From assembly GCF_022919115.1 (NCBI RefSeq), contig NZ_CP095072.1:1798001-1862000 (forward strand): a stretch of 64,000 bases of DNA, written 5' to 3'. The notes under the pieces were generated by a model, which made no database searches, was not told where the DNA came from, and saw nothing but the letters and a program-made list of their open reading frames with translations. Positions within the stretch are counted from its first letter, which is position 1; every line of letters starts with the position of its first letter. A program made the position numbers and the translations under genes. The stretch is from Gracilibacillus caseinilyticus. Lineage in GTDB: Bacteria > Bacillota > Bacilli > Bacillales > Amphibacillaceae. Shown piece by piece: positions 19,006-27,815 of the stretch.

Positions 19006-19046
19006 TATAAAATCTTATCAAATAAGATTCTAGTTATGTCCAACTT
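18987..19046 (+). terminator. Hairpin terminator after the small membrane gene
   Basis: AAAAGTCGAACATAA and TTATGTCCAACTTTT pair around a nested stem, AATCTTAT/ATAAGATT, with TTCTGTT downstream. The arms have two wobble positions. Confidence 0.6.
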
Positions 19047-19065
19047 TTCTGTTATGGTGTATTTA

Positions 19066-19325
19066 AATGCTGCGAAGTAAGTGAATATGCGTTATCAAAC
19101 TTTTAGGCCATTTTGATAACTTGTTAGTGCTATGCTACCGTTCCAGGAAGCTAGGCCCCACTGAACGCGGAGCATCTTTCCAGAGCTTTGCTAAGCAGAT
19201 GAAATCTATCAAAATTACCACAACGTCAGACAGTTCCACTTAACATAATCCAGATTATAGGTAGTTGTATATTATTTATGCTAGTTAGGATCGGGTGAGC
19301 TTTCCCGGTTTTCTTATGTGCCCCG
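19066..19325 (+). repeat. Chimeric dispersed repeat (class A left end, class B right end)
   Basis: The left side starts ATGCTGCGAAGTAA, close to the class-A end. The centre (19180-19240) is the reverse complement of the class-B left arm: TCCAGAGCTTTGCTAAGCAG, then ATCAAAATTACCACAACGTC. The right end is ACATAATCCAGATTATAGG (19243-19261), followed by the shared GGTGAGCTTTCCCGG hairpin. Modules have been shuffled and inverted relative to the copy at 15.1 kb. Confidence 0.65.
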
Positions 19326-19391
19326 ATATGCCGATAGTGCGAAAACTAAGCAGACCCTCGAAAATAGATTTTAAATGTCTTCAAAGACCCT

Positions 19392-20330
19392 CTAGTTCTG
19401 ATAATTATTGTTAATTTCAATTGTATTCGTAAATTCTTTTTCGATTACTTCTTGACCATTTACTAGTTCCGATAATCGTTGGACGATAAGTTTACCCCAT
19501 TTGCTTTGATTTTGTGAAATTGTACTTGTTACTTGCCCGTTTTCTATACCCTCTAAAATAATTGGTAAATCATCGAACGTAACAGCTTTTTGTTGGAGTC
19601 CGTGTGCTTTCCATACGGTAATAGCAGCAGGGCCAGCCAATGAGTCGATACCAACAAATCCATCAAAATCAGGATATTGATCAACCATTTTTTCTATATT
19701 GGTTAACGTATTTGGAGCTGTACCATTACTATAAGAGATTTGTTTAATAGATAAGCCTTGATATCGTTCGACAACCGCTTTTAACCCTTTAATACGTTGT
19801 CGCAAATTTTCCATTGTTGGTAAGCCACTACTTACAATCAAATCCCCTTTATAATGTAAATGTTTTGCAACTGTTTCGCCTAAATGTAATCCAGCTAAAT
19901 AATTATCGGTGCCAATATAAGCGTATCGTTTACTGCTCGGTGCGTCGGTATCGAAACAAACAACAGGAATATTTTTTTCTACGGCTTTATCAATAATCGG
20001 TGTGATCATCTCAGGGTCTGTCGCACCGATGGCAATACCGTCTACTTGTTGCTCAATATATTTCTGAAGTATTTGTGCTTGATCTTGAGCAGATGCGATT
20101 TTAGGAGCATCGATTACTATCTTTACCCCAACTTCAGCAGCATTCTCACGAGCTGCTTCGGTTACTTTTTCAAAGAAAGGATGAGCAACAGGATAAATAA
20201 TGGCAAAAGTCTTATCAATCGGAGTCTCTTTGTCTTGCTTGATTACTTCATTCTCACCAACTGGCCTGTTTATATCCATATTTAATACTAGTAAAAAAGT
20301 TGCTAATATTAGTAGTATCCACTTTCTCAT
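19392..20330 (-). CDS. Membrane-tethered or secreted sugar-binding protein, likely sensor partner of the adjacent two-component system
   Basis: The 312-residue protein is a periplasmic-binding-protein fold of the ribose/xylose (LacI-like) class: TFAIIYPVAHPFFEKV, DGIAIGATDPEMITPII, IPVVCFDTDAPSS, YIGTDNYLAG. The N-terminus MRKWILLILATFLLVLNM is a membrane segment with no lipobox cysteine, unlike the transporter binding protein at 25153. It lies 16 bp after the response regulator gene, with no permease in its operon. This recalls XylFII, which presents a pentose to a LytS-type kinase in clostridia. A sensing rather than a transport role is therefore likely. ATG 20330 is chosen for its GAGGGAT upstream. 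Confidence 0.75.
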   Translation of the reverse strand: MRKWILLILATFLLVLNMDINRPVGENEVIKQDKETPIDKTFAIIYPVAHPFFEKVTEAARENAAEVGVKIVIDAPKIASAQDQAQILQKYIEQQVDGIAIGATDPEMITPIIDKAVEKNIPVVCFDTDAPSSKRYAYIGTDNYLAGLHLGETVAKHLHYKGDLIVSSGLPTMENLRQRIKGLKAVVERYQGLSIKQISYSNGTAPNTLTNIEKMVDQYPDFDGFVGIDSLAGPAAITVWKAHGLQQKAVTFDDLPIILEGIENGQVTSTISQNQSKWGKLIVQRLSELVNGQEVIEKEFTNTIEINNNYQN

Positions 20331-20346
20331 ATAGAGATCCCTCATT

Positions 20347-21840
20347 CTAAGTAATACTTGGAGTAGTGTTGCCTAGTACTTGTTGCTTGAATTTCTTCGT
20401 TGTCATTCCTGTACTCTTTTTGAATGTATGGCAAAAGTAGTGTGAATCATTGTATCCAACCTTATAAGCGATTTCATAAGTTTTTAGATCTGTAGTTTTT
20501 AACAGTTCTTTAGCATGCTCCATTCGACTTTTTGTTATATATTCCGTAATCGTTTGATCCATCTCTTTGCTGAAAATATTACTAAGATAGGAAGCGCTGA
20601 TATTGATTTCATTTGCAATTTGCTGTAATGATAACGATGACTCATGGTATTTGGTAGAGATAATTTGTTTTACTTGTTGAATGACTTTGCCGTATTTACT
20701 GGAATGATTGTCATGGTATTCTAATAAAGGTTGTAGCATCTTTCTCATATAATTGCTCATTTCTTTTTTGGTATGGACTTGATGTAATGAGTTTTCTAAT
20801 GGTTTAATGATATCTCGGAAATGATGATCATACATGTCAGATTCATCAAGATAGTGCCGAATAGTGATGGTGAAATCTAACAAAAAATAATAAAGAAAGA
20901 CACGGGAAAGATTATTTTTTTGATGGACAAAGCTAGCATAAGATTCAATAAAACTATCTAACTGGTTTGACTGGCCAAATTTAAGGAAATATATTAACTC
21001 TCTCCTGTCGAATGATTCCATTAATGCTTGATACATATCTTTATCCAATGTATTAGATTGGATCGCTTGACTGTAACTATAAGCTTCTAAAGCAGTTTCA
21101 TAAGCTATCGTGATATGTTCTGTTCTCGTTTCTATAGATCCTAAACCAAATAATATGGCATTTTGCTGTGCTGTTAACAGTTGCTTGATCTTACTAATCT
21201 GTTGAAGTAAAATCTGTTCGATATCATATTTGAAAATAAAGATATATTTTGTCTCTTTAATGAAAAAAAGAGGCTGAAAGTTTAGTAGTTGCTCTTTGAC
21301 TGTATTATCTAAAGGCTCTGTTACCAGGACTGTATAATAGCTAGCCATTAAATCGATTTGGAAATGTTTCGCTTGGTAAAGGATCTCTTCGGGTGTTAGG
21401 GCCCCTTTACATAATTGTTCGTAAAGTTCTTCTTTTGTTTCTAATGAAGAAAAGGGATGAACTTTTATACTCATTTCTTTTTTTATTTTCCTCAAAATTG
21501 TCAACAAATCTTGACTGCTTACCGGTTTTAAACAATATTCTTCCACTTGTAATCGTATCGCTTGTTGAGCATATTCAAACTCATCATGCCCGCTTAAAAT
21601 AATAATTTTAGTATGGGGCAACTTTTCCTTCACAATTTTCGTTAACGTCAAGCCATCCATAAAGGGCATTTTAATATCTGTAATTAAGATGTCTGGCTGA
21701 TGTTTCTCGATTAACGGTAGAGCCATTTCACCATCAGAGGCGTCACCACAATAAATAAAACCTTCTTGCCGCCAATCGATCTTTTGGGCAATTCCTCTTC
21801 TTATCACTGCTTCATCATCAACCAAAAATAGTTTCTTCAA
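20347..21840 (-). CDS. Response regulator, YesN type (receiver + AraC HTH)
   Basis: This 497-residue protein has a receiver domain at 1-120 with the acidic pair DDE (8-10) and phospho-acceptor Asp55 in ILITDIKMPFMDG. A long middle region follows. The AraC-type double helix-turn-helix is at about 395-490 (SLQQIANEINISASYLSNIFSKE, YEIAYKVGYNDSHYFCHTFKK). Its start overlaps the kinase stop by 4 bp (21837-21840), indicating translational coupling. The divergent ABC sugar operon at 25153, with its weak -35, is the likely target (inference). Confidence 0.92.
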   Translation of the reverse strand: MKKLFLVDDEAVIRRGIAQKIDWRQEGFIYCGDASDGEMALPLIEKHQPDILITDIKMPFMDGLTLTKIVKEKLPHTKIIILSGHDEFEYAQQAIRLQVEEYCLKPVSSQDLLTILRKIKKEMSIKVHPFSSLETKEELYEQLCKGALTPEEILYQAKHFQIDLMASYYTVLVTEPLDNTVKEQLLNFQPLFFIKETKYIFIFKYDIEQILLQQISKIKQLLTAQQNAILFGLGSIETRTEHITIAYETALEAYSYSQAIQSNTLDKDMYQALMESFDRRELIYFLKFGQSNQLDSFIESYASFVHQKNNLSRVFLYYFLLDFTITIRHYLDESDMYDHHFRDIIKPLENSLHQVHTKKEMSNYMRKMLQPLLEYHDNHSSKYGKVIQQVKQIISTKYHESSLSLQQIANEINISASYLSNIFSKEMDQTITEYITKSRMEHAKELLKTTDLKTYEIAYKVGYNDSHYFCHTFKKSTGMTTKKFKQQVLGNTTPSIT

Positions 21841-23579
21841 TTTTCTCCCTCCACAATTGGAATAGTGATAGATACTCTTGTTCCTGAGCTTTTCCAGGAA
21901 TTTATTTTTAGCCCGTACTCTTTTCCATAATATAATTTTATTCGTTGCTGCACATTCATTAGACCGAACCCATTTTTCGCTTCTGGAATAATTTCACCAG
22001 AAAATATATGTTGGCGTAATTTCTCTAATCTTTCTTGTTCCATTCCTATTCCGTTATCTATTACTTCAAATCGAATCGTATGATTACTTTCTTTAGTACC
22101 CTTTATTCGTAAAAATCCTCTGCCGCGTTTGTTTTTAATTCCATGATAGATGGCGTTTTCCACAATTGGTTGTAATAATAATTTTAATATTTGATAACGC
22201 AATACAGCTTCTTCGATATCTACTGCAACCTCTAAAATATCTTCATATCTAGTTTTCTGTATGTATAAATAGCTATTTATGTGGGCTATTTCATCGGAAA
22301 TGGTAATCCAGTCTTTGCCCTTGTTTAGTGAGATTCTACAATATTGTGATAACGCTTTTGTTATTTTAATGACTGATTGGTTTTCTTTTGTTTCTGCTAA
22401 CCACACAATCGTATCCAGTGTGTTATACAAAAAATGCGGATTGACCTGTGCTTGCATCGTTCGAAATTCAGCTGTTTTTAATTTCTTTTGTTCTTCAATG
22501 CTTAGGTCAAGCAAAGACTTTATTTTATAGATCATTTGATTGAAACTATGTCCTAAAGTAGCAATTTCATCTTCACCTACCGGATCGACATGCGTAGTTA
22601 AATTTCCACCTGCAGCTTGTTTCATTTTGTCTTTTAACGTACGAATAGGTAGGATTAACTTGTTAGATATAAACATATAGAGACCGATTATAAAGATGGT
22701 ACTGCTGATGACGGTAATGAAAATTAATGTTCGTATTTCATTACTATCCCTCATAATCTCGTGAGTAGGTGCATGGCCGACGACCTTCCAGCCTGTCATT
22801 TGTGAAGTCTCAAATACGTAAAAGTTTCCATCATCTTGATAATATCCTTGCTTATTGGATATCTTATCTAAATCAAAGTAAAAAGGCGTTGTGTCGTTGC
22901 CTTCTTGTTGAAGGAAGATATTACGATCAGTGGAAGTGATAAAAAAAGAACTATTCTCAGTAAGCATTACTTCATCTAATACAGAAGTGATAACAGAAGC
23001 ATCTATCGTTAGTTTCATGATCCCGATAACAGTATCAGTTATATCCCAAACAATTGGATAGGTCATTTCAAGAGTTGGAAAACCATTCCGTGAGGTGATC
23101 TCCATCTTGGGATTGGTAGGATTTTCTGCTAACCATTGTTCTGGTTCTATATCATGACGTTGATAAACTCCTCTTCGGTCACTAATCGTTTTACCAGCTA
23201 AACTCATAATTTCAATATCAAAAATATGTTCACCTGATAAGTAACTTTTTTGATAAAAATCATATAAGTTTAAGATTTCCTTTGCTTCATCATATGTTTC
23301 TTCTTCATTAAGCAGAAATTGCACGGTGCTTTGTTGTTTGCCAATTTCATTAAAACGATAAATATCTTGAAATAGTACGTCTATTTCCCTTGTTAGTTGA
23401 CTCACTTTTATTTGGGCTAAGCTGTATGCCCTTTCTGAAACGATATTGGAAGATTTTATGTAGGCAATACATCCGATAAGGATCAATGGTAAAACGGTTA
23501 ATAATACAAACATAACAAGCATTTTCATTCTTAGACTTTTGTCTAATATAGTAAACCAATTTGGGCGCACAATAATCAT
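21837..23579 (-). CDS. Sensor histidine kinase, YesM/LytS-like
   Basis: This 580-residue membrane kinase has two spans (about 18-42 and 283-305) flanking an extracellular sensor domain of about 240 residues. A HAMP domain follows (about 305-360), then the His-kinase domain with AQVNPHFLYNTLDTI (phospho-His about 381) and a HATPase with NAIYHGIKNK and GNGIGM-like DNGIGM. ATG 23579 has its GAAGG directly adjacent. GTG 23570 (MRPNWFTIL) has better RBS spacing and may be the true start. It pairs with the overlapping regulator gene. The context suggests sensing of arabinose or an oligosaccharide via the binding protein at 19392. Confidence 0.9.
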   Translation of the reverse strand: MIIVRPNWFTILDKSLRMKMLVMFVLLTVLPLILIGCIAYIKSSNIVSERAYSLAQIKVSQLTREIDVLFQDIYRFNEIGKQQSTVQFLLNEEETYDEAKEILNLYDFYQKSYLSGEHIFDIEIMSLAGKTISDRRGVYQRHDIEPEQWLAENPTNPKMEITSRNGFPTLEMTYPIVWDITDTVIGIMKLTIDASVITSVLDEVMLTENSSFFITSTDRNIFLQQEGNDTTPFYFDLDKISNKQGYYQDDGNFYVFETSQMTGWKVVGHAPTHEIMRDSNEIRTLIFITVISSTIFIIGLYMFISNKLILPIRTLKDKMKQAAGGNLTTHVDPVGEDEIATLGHSFNQMIYKIKSLLDLSIEEQKKLKTAEFRTMQAQVNPHFLYNTLDTIVWLAETKENQSVIKITKALSQYCRISLNKGKDWITISDEIAHINSYLYIQKTRYEDILEVAVDIEEAVLRYQILKLLLQPIVENAIYHGIKNKRGRGFLRIKGTKESNHTIRFEVIDNGIGMEQERLEKLRQHIFSGEIIPEAKNGFGLMNVQQRIKLYYGKEYGLKINSWKSSGTRVSITIPIVEGEN

Positions 23580-23593
23580 CCTTCAATACAGCG

Positions 23594-24832
23594 TTATACT
23601 TTAAATTGCCTTAAGTGCTGCTGCAGTTGTTCTAAATCAGTAAGCTGTTTATCCGAGTATTCAGCGATCTCCTCTATTGTTGTTAATTGTTCCTCGCCTA
23701 ACGTTCCAATGATCCCCATGTTGGTCATGCATTTCGTGATTTGCTTATGGAATTCTTCGAGGTTTTGTTGTAAGTGTCTAATCATCGATATGGTGATAGT
23801 GGTATGTTCTTTGATGTGGTTTTCTTGTGGTAGATGTGTTAACTGTTTTTCAAATTGTAATTGCTCTTGTAATAGTTTTAGATTTTCTTGTTGTAATTGT
23901 CGCAGTTGAATGTTTTGCATGTGTAAATCTTGTGTGATGAGCTGAGTCGTAGAGGTTATTTGTTCTCCAGCAGATAAATTATCTTCTGTGCTCAGATGAA
24001 TCTGGTGAGAGGTGTATATGATTTCATTACTTGTTTGATTCACTTGGCTAATAATATGTTTTAAATAATCGGTCATCACATGAAAACCATTATAGAGATC
24101 ATCTATTTCATTTGTAGCTGTCACTGGTTTAATAGAAACATTTAAGTTTCCTTTAGCGATTTCTCTTGCGTAATTTTGTAGAGAGTAAATCGGTTTTAAT
24201 GTACGATTTGAAGCATTCCAGATAATGAAAAAGCTAATAATTACTAATAATAGAAAAACGACAATACTTATGATGATGTTGCGATTAATGTTTTCCTTCA
24301 TCTCTATTTTCTGTTGTTCACTTTCCTGTAATGTCTTCTGTAATAATGTCTGGACATGATCATTAATGAGTTCGGAAGCAATACCAATATATTCTTGTGT
24401 AATATATTTTTCTTCAGCTGATGCATTAAATTTAATTTGATTACCTAGGCGGTCAACATACTCGGTTGTTGACGTTAATACCGACCTTACTTCTTTAATT
24501 TCAACTGAAAAAGGTTGTGCCGTATCCTTATCAGCTACTGCATCTAAGTGCTGCTTCATTTCTGATAGAATTTGATATTGCTGACCTTCTTCAAAATAGA
24601 CTTTACCATATACAATATCGCGAATTTCCTCCTCTAATTGCTTTCTTAGCTGGCCATGTATCGAATTCGTTAGATGAACCGTTTCTGTCATTTCATTATA
24701 TTGCTTCATATAGTTGGTGAAAAAGAAGAACTGGACAACCTGAATAATGCCAAACCATATAAAAAGCAATAAAAAAAGGATTAGAAATTTTGAGCGAATC
24801 GGTAACTGGCGAAACTTTGTAAACGCATTCAA
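23594..24832 (-). CDS. Chemoreceptor-like HAMP membrane protein without signalling tip
   Basis: The 412-residue protein has TM1 (about 16-38), an extracellular helical domain (about 40-180, four-helix-bundle-like), TM2 (about 186-205) and a HAMP domain (about 206-260). A long Gln/Leu-rich coiled coil runs to the end. The conserved receptor hairpin tip that contacts CheA/CheW is absent, and no kinase, cyclase or methylesterase domain follows. It starts at TTG 24832, with TTAGGAG 8 bp upstream. It is the first gene of a four-gene operon with kinase, regulator and binding protein, so it may act as an extra transmembrane sensor or scaffold. The function is not known to me. Confidence 0.7.
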   Translation of the reverse strand: MNAFTKFRQLPIRSKFLILFLLLFIWFGIIQVVQFFFFTNYMKQYNEMTETVHLTNSIHGQLRKQLEEEIRDIVYGKVYFEEGQQYQILSEMKQHLDAVADKDTAQPFSVEIKEVRSVLTSTTEYVDRLGNQIKFNASAEEKYITQEYIGIASELINDHVQTLLQKTLQESEQQKIEMKENINRNIIISIVVFLLLVIISFFIIWNASNRTLKPIYSLQNYAREIAKGNLNVSIKPVTATNEIDDLYNGFHVMTDYLKHIISQVNQTSNEIIYTSHQIHLSTEDNLSAGEQITSTTQLITQDLHMQNIQLRQLQQENLKLLQEQLQFEKQLTHLPQENHIKEHTTITISMIRHLQQNLEEFHKQITKCMTNMGIIGTLGEEQLTTIEEIAEYSDKQLTDLEQLQQHLRQFKV

Positions 24833-25075
24833 AAAAACAACTCCTAACTAATAGGTAAATTAATAAAGATACGCTCAAAGTCATTGACAGGTGCTCTTAC
24901 GGACAGTTGAACTTATGTTAAGAGACGTTGATTTGGTTTTTATTAGTATAACTTATTAGCACAATTATCTATAGTCCATTTTAGCTGTTTTTAAAAAAAA
25001 TACAATTTTATTTTAAAAAAATGCAATATAATATCAGTTTTACAAAATATTTAAATTTTTTCAAAAATAATTCTA

Positions 25076-25104
25076 TTAAAACTAAGTTGGAAGCGTTTTA
25101 TACT
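25076..25104 (+). promoter_or_regulatory. Promoter of the sugar ABC operon with cre box
   Basis: TTGGAAGCGTTTTAT (25087-25101) matches the CcpA cre consensus at all but one position. It overlaps a -10 TATACT (25099-25104). The -35 candidate TTAAAA is poor, as expected for a promoter that needs an activator such as the neighbouring YesN-type regulator. The rest of 24833-25152 is AT-rich divergent control region. Confidence 0.65.
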
Positions 25105-25152
25105 ATCAGTACACCTAATTAAATGGTGAAGAAAAAGGGAGGTTATACGCAC

Positions 25153-26217
25153 ATGAAAAAATTCTCAAATGTTAAGGGGTTATTTGTATTATTATTTGCA
25201 CTTATATTACTACTAGCAGCCTGTGGTTCTACAGATGAAAGTGGTAGTAATAGTGATGCAGAAAATAATGAAACCGAGGAAACTTCTGATGAAAATGCAG
25301 AACAATCCGAGAGCGAGACAACGGGAGAAGCAGGCGAAAAACTAGTGATTGGTTTTTCGCAGGTAGGTGCTGAGAGTGAATGGAGAACCGCAAATACGAA
25401 ATCCATTCAGAATGCTATTAAAGATGCGGGGCATGAATTGAAATTTTCTGATGCACAACAAAAACAAGAGAATCAAATTAAAGCAATTCGGTCCTTCATC
25501 ACGCAGAAAGTGGATGCGATAGTGTTCTCACCTGTTGTAGAAACAGGGTTTGAGACAGTGCTGCAAGAAGCAAAGGATGCTGGTATTCCAGTGTTTTTAG
25601 CTGACCGAGCAGTGGATGTAGAAGATGATTCATTATGGGTAACATTTTTAGGTTCTGATTTCGTTGAAGAAGGACGTAAGGCAGGTCGTTGGTTAGTAGA
25701 AGAAATGTCAGATCAAGAAGGACCAGTTAATATTGTTGAATTACAAGGTACGGTTGGTTCTGCACCAGCGATCGACCGTAAAGAGGGATTTGAGGAAATT
25801 ATTAGTGGAAAAGATAAATTCGAAATTATTAAATCGCAAACAGGTGACTTCACTAGAGCTAAAGGGAAGGAAGTTATGGAGGCGTTTTTAAAGTCTGAAG
25901 GTGAGAATATAGACGTTCTTTATTCCCACAATGATGATATGGCTATCGGTGCCATTCAAGCAATTGAAGAGTATGGATTAAAACCTGGCGAAGATATCAA
26001 GATTATTGGTGTTGACGCAGTAAAAGGTGCGTTTGAGGCAATGGCCGCTGGAAAAATGAACGTAACGATCGAATGTAACCCATTGTTTGGACCGCAATTA
26101 GTAGATCTGATCGAACGTCATTTTGAAGGTGAAGAATTAGATAAACGTATTGCTGTAGAAGAAAGCATGTATACCATGGATCAAGCGGAAGAATTATTAC
26201 CAACTCGTGAATATTAA
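25153..26217 (+). CDS. Sugar ABC transporter substrate-binding lipoprotein (YtfQ-like)
   Basis: This 354-residue lipoprotein has signal and lipobox LLLAACGS (lipid-modified Cys about 22), an acidic low-complexity linker, then a LacI/ribose-type binding fold: VIGFSQVGAESEWRTANTKSI, DAIVFSPVVETGF, VFLADRAVD, FTRAKGKEVMEAFL. This strongly resembles E. coli YtfQ, the galactofuranose binding protein. RBS GGGAGG lies before ATG 25153. An in-frame ATG 30 bases upstream lacks one. It is the first gene of an SBP-ATPase-permease-permease operon. With GH43 arabinosidases next door, L-arabinose or an arabinofuranoside is a good candidate substrate (inference). Confidence 0.9.
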   Translation: MKKFSNVKGLFVLLFALILLLAACGSTDESGSNSDAENNETEETSDENAEQSESETTGEAGEKLVIGFSQVGAESEWRTANTKSIQNAIKDAGHELKFSDAQQKQENQIKAIRSFITQKVDAIVFSPVVETGFETVLQEAKDAGIPVFLADRAVDVEDDSLWVTFLGSDFVEEGRKAGRWLVEEMSDQEGPVNIVELQGTVGSAPAIDRKEGFEEIISGKDKFEIIKSQTGDFTRAKGKEVMEAFLKSEGENIDVLYSHNDDMAIGAIQAIEEYGLKPGEDIKIIGVDAVKGAFEAMAAGKMNVTIECNPLFGPQLVDLIERHFEGEELDKRIAVEESMYTMDQAEELLPTREY

Positions 26218-26241
26218 ATAACCGCAATTTAGTAATACAGT

Positions 26242-26267
26242 AGCCTAAAGCAATCTTGCTTTAGGCT
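26242..26267 (+). promoter_or_regulatory. Intercistronic stem-loop between binding protein and ATPase genes
   Basis: AGCCTAAAGCAA and TTGCTTTAGGCT form a perfect 12-bp stem, with no strong T run after it. Such hairpins often stabilise the upstream binding-protein message so that it exceeds the downstream genes. Confidence 0.75.
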
Positions 26268-26296
26268 GACTAATTTTTCAAAAGGGGGAATGCAAC

Positions 26297-27814
26297 TTGT
26301 CAGGACAACAGCCGAGCTTAGTAATGGAACATATCGTGAAAGAATTTCCTGGTGTGAAGGCACTTTCCAATGTGCAATTGTCACTTTATCCTGGAGAAGT
26401 GCATGCAATAATGGGAGAAAATGGTGCGGGTAAATCCACATTAATTAAAGTATTAACTGGGGTCTACTCCATTGATCAGGGGGATGTGATCCTGGATGGG
26501 AAACCAGTCTCTATTACTAGTCCTTTGGAAGCGCAAAATCACGGAATTAGTACCGTTTATCAGGAAGTCAATCTTTGTTCAAACCTTTCCGTAACCGAGA
26601 ACATATTTATTGGGCGAGAAATAAAGAAGCGAGGGAGATTATCATGGAAACAAATGCATCAGAATGCCAAAGAAATATTGGCAAAATTACAATTAGAGAT
26701 TGATGTGACAAAGCAATTGTCCTCTTATTCTGTAGCGATTCAGCAAATGGTCGCTATTGCTCGCGCGTTAAATGTGTCTGCGAAGATACTCATTTTAGAT
26801 GAACCAACTTCAAGTTTGGATCGTGATGAAGTAAATCAGTTGTTTACTGTTATCAGACAACTAAAAAATGAAGGAATGGCAATTATTTTCGTTAGTCACT
26901 TTTTGGATCAAATTTATGAGGTTACCGATCGCTTAACAGTATTGCGTAACGGTGAATGGATTGGTGAATATAAAACAAAAGAAATAGAACGGATGGATCT
27001 TGTTTCCAAAATGATAGGTAAAGATTTGGAGGAAATGGAATCTGTTTCATCTGCTCGTCATGAAATAGAAGCTAAAGCTGACACCACAGCTTTATTACAA
27101 GCAGATCAAGTAGGCTTGGCTGGGAATATAGAACCATTTGATTTGGAAATCGGAAAAGGTGAAATTGTTGGTTTAGCTGGTCTCTTAGGTTCGGGCAGAA
27201 CAGAGTTGGCACGTGTATTATTTGGGGCAGATAAGGCCGATCAAGGAAAGATAAAGATAAATGGTAAGTCGGTTAACTTTTCTGCACCAAGACATGCGAT
27301 ATTAAATAACATTGGTTTTTGTTCCGAAAATCGTAAGGCAGAGGGCATTATTCCAGAATTAACAGTAAGAGAAAATATGATTCTAGCGATTCAAAGTGTG
27401 TATGGATGGTTTCGTTACTTATCAAAGTCAAAACAAAGTGAACTTGCGAACGAATATATACATCTATTAAACATAAGTCCAGCAAATCCAGAACAGTTAA
27501 TTAAAAATCTGAGTGGCGGCAATCAACAAAAAGTAATGTTAGCCAGATGGCTGATCACAAATCCAGATTTATTGATACTCGATGAACCTACTCGTGGGAT
27601 TGATATCGGAGCGAAGACAGAAATTATGAAATTAATGTCCAAGTTAAGTAAAGAAGATACCTCGATCTTGTTTATCTCATCAGAAATGGAAGAAGTATTA
27701 CGAACATGTCATCGAATTGCGGTGCTTCGTGATCGAAAAAAAGTAAAAGAGTTCCACAATCATGAAGGATTAGCACAACAAGATGTAATGAAAGAAATGG
27801 CCGGGGGAATGTAA
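26297..27814 (+). CDS. Sugar ABC transporter ATP-binding protein, double cassette (YtfR-like)
   Basis: This 505-residue tandem ATPase belongs to the ribose/galactofuranose importer class. The first cassette has GENGAGKST (about 41), ILDEPTSSLD and QVxxL-type VYQEVNL. The second has GLLGSGRTE, LSGGNQQKVMLARWL and ILDEPTRGID. The whole length matches YtfR (FPGVKALSNV, FIGREIKKRG). The start is TTG 26297 with AAAGGGGG upstream. An ATG seven bases before is out of frame, and the next in-frame ATG is 27 bases downstream without an RBS. Confidence 0.93.
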   Translation: MSGQQPSLVMEHIVKEFPGVKALSNVQLSLYPGEVHAIMGENGAGKSTLIKVLTGVYSIDQGDVILDGKPVSITSPLEAQNHGISTVYQEVNLCSNLSVTENIFIGREIKKRGRLSWKQMHQNAKEILAKLQLEIDVTKQLSSYSVAIQQMVAIARALNVSAKILILDEPTSSLDRDEVNQLFTVIRQLKNEGMAIIFVSHFLDQIYEVTDRLTVLRNGEWIGEYKTKEIERMDLVSKMIGKDLEEMESVSSARHEIEAKADTTALLQADQVGLAGNIEPFDLEIGKGEIVGLAGLLGSGRTELARVLFGADKADQGKIKINGKSVNFSAPRHAILNNIGFCSENRKAEGIIPELTVRENMILAIQSVYGWFRYLSKSKQSELANEYIHLLNISPANPEQLIKNLSGGNQQKVMLARWLITNPDLLILDEPTRGIDIGAKTEIMKLMSKLSKEDTSILFISSEMEEVLRTCHRIAVLRDRKKVKEFHNHEGLAQQDVMKEMAGGM

Positions 27815-27815
27815 A

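Noticed and set aside
18618..19043. 141-codon minus-strand ORF
   Set aside because: It spans a terminator hairpin and the opposite strand of a small membrane-protein gene that has an RBS. It has no RBS of its own.
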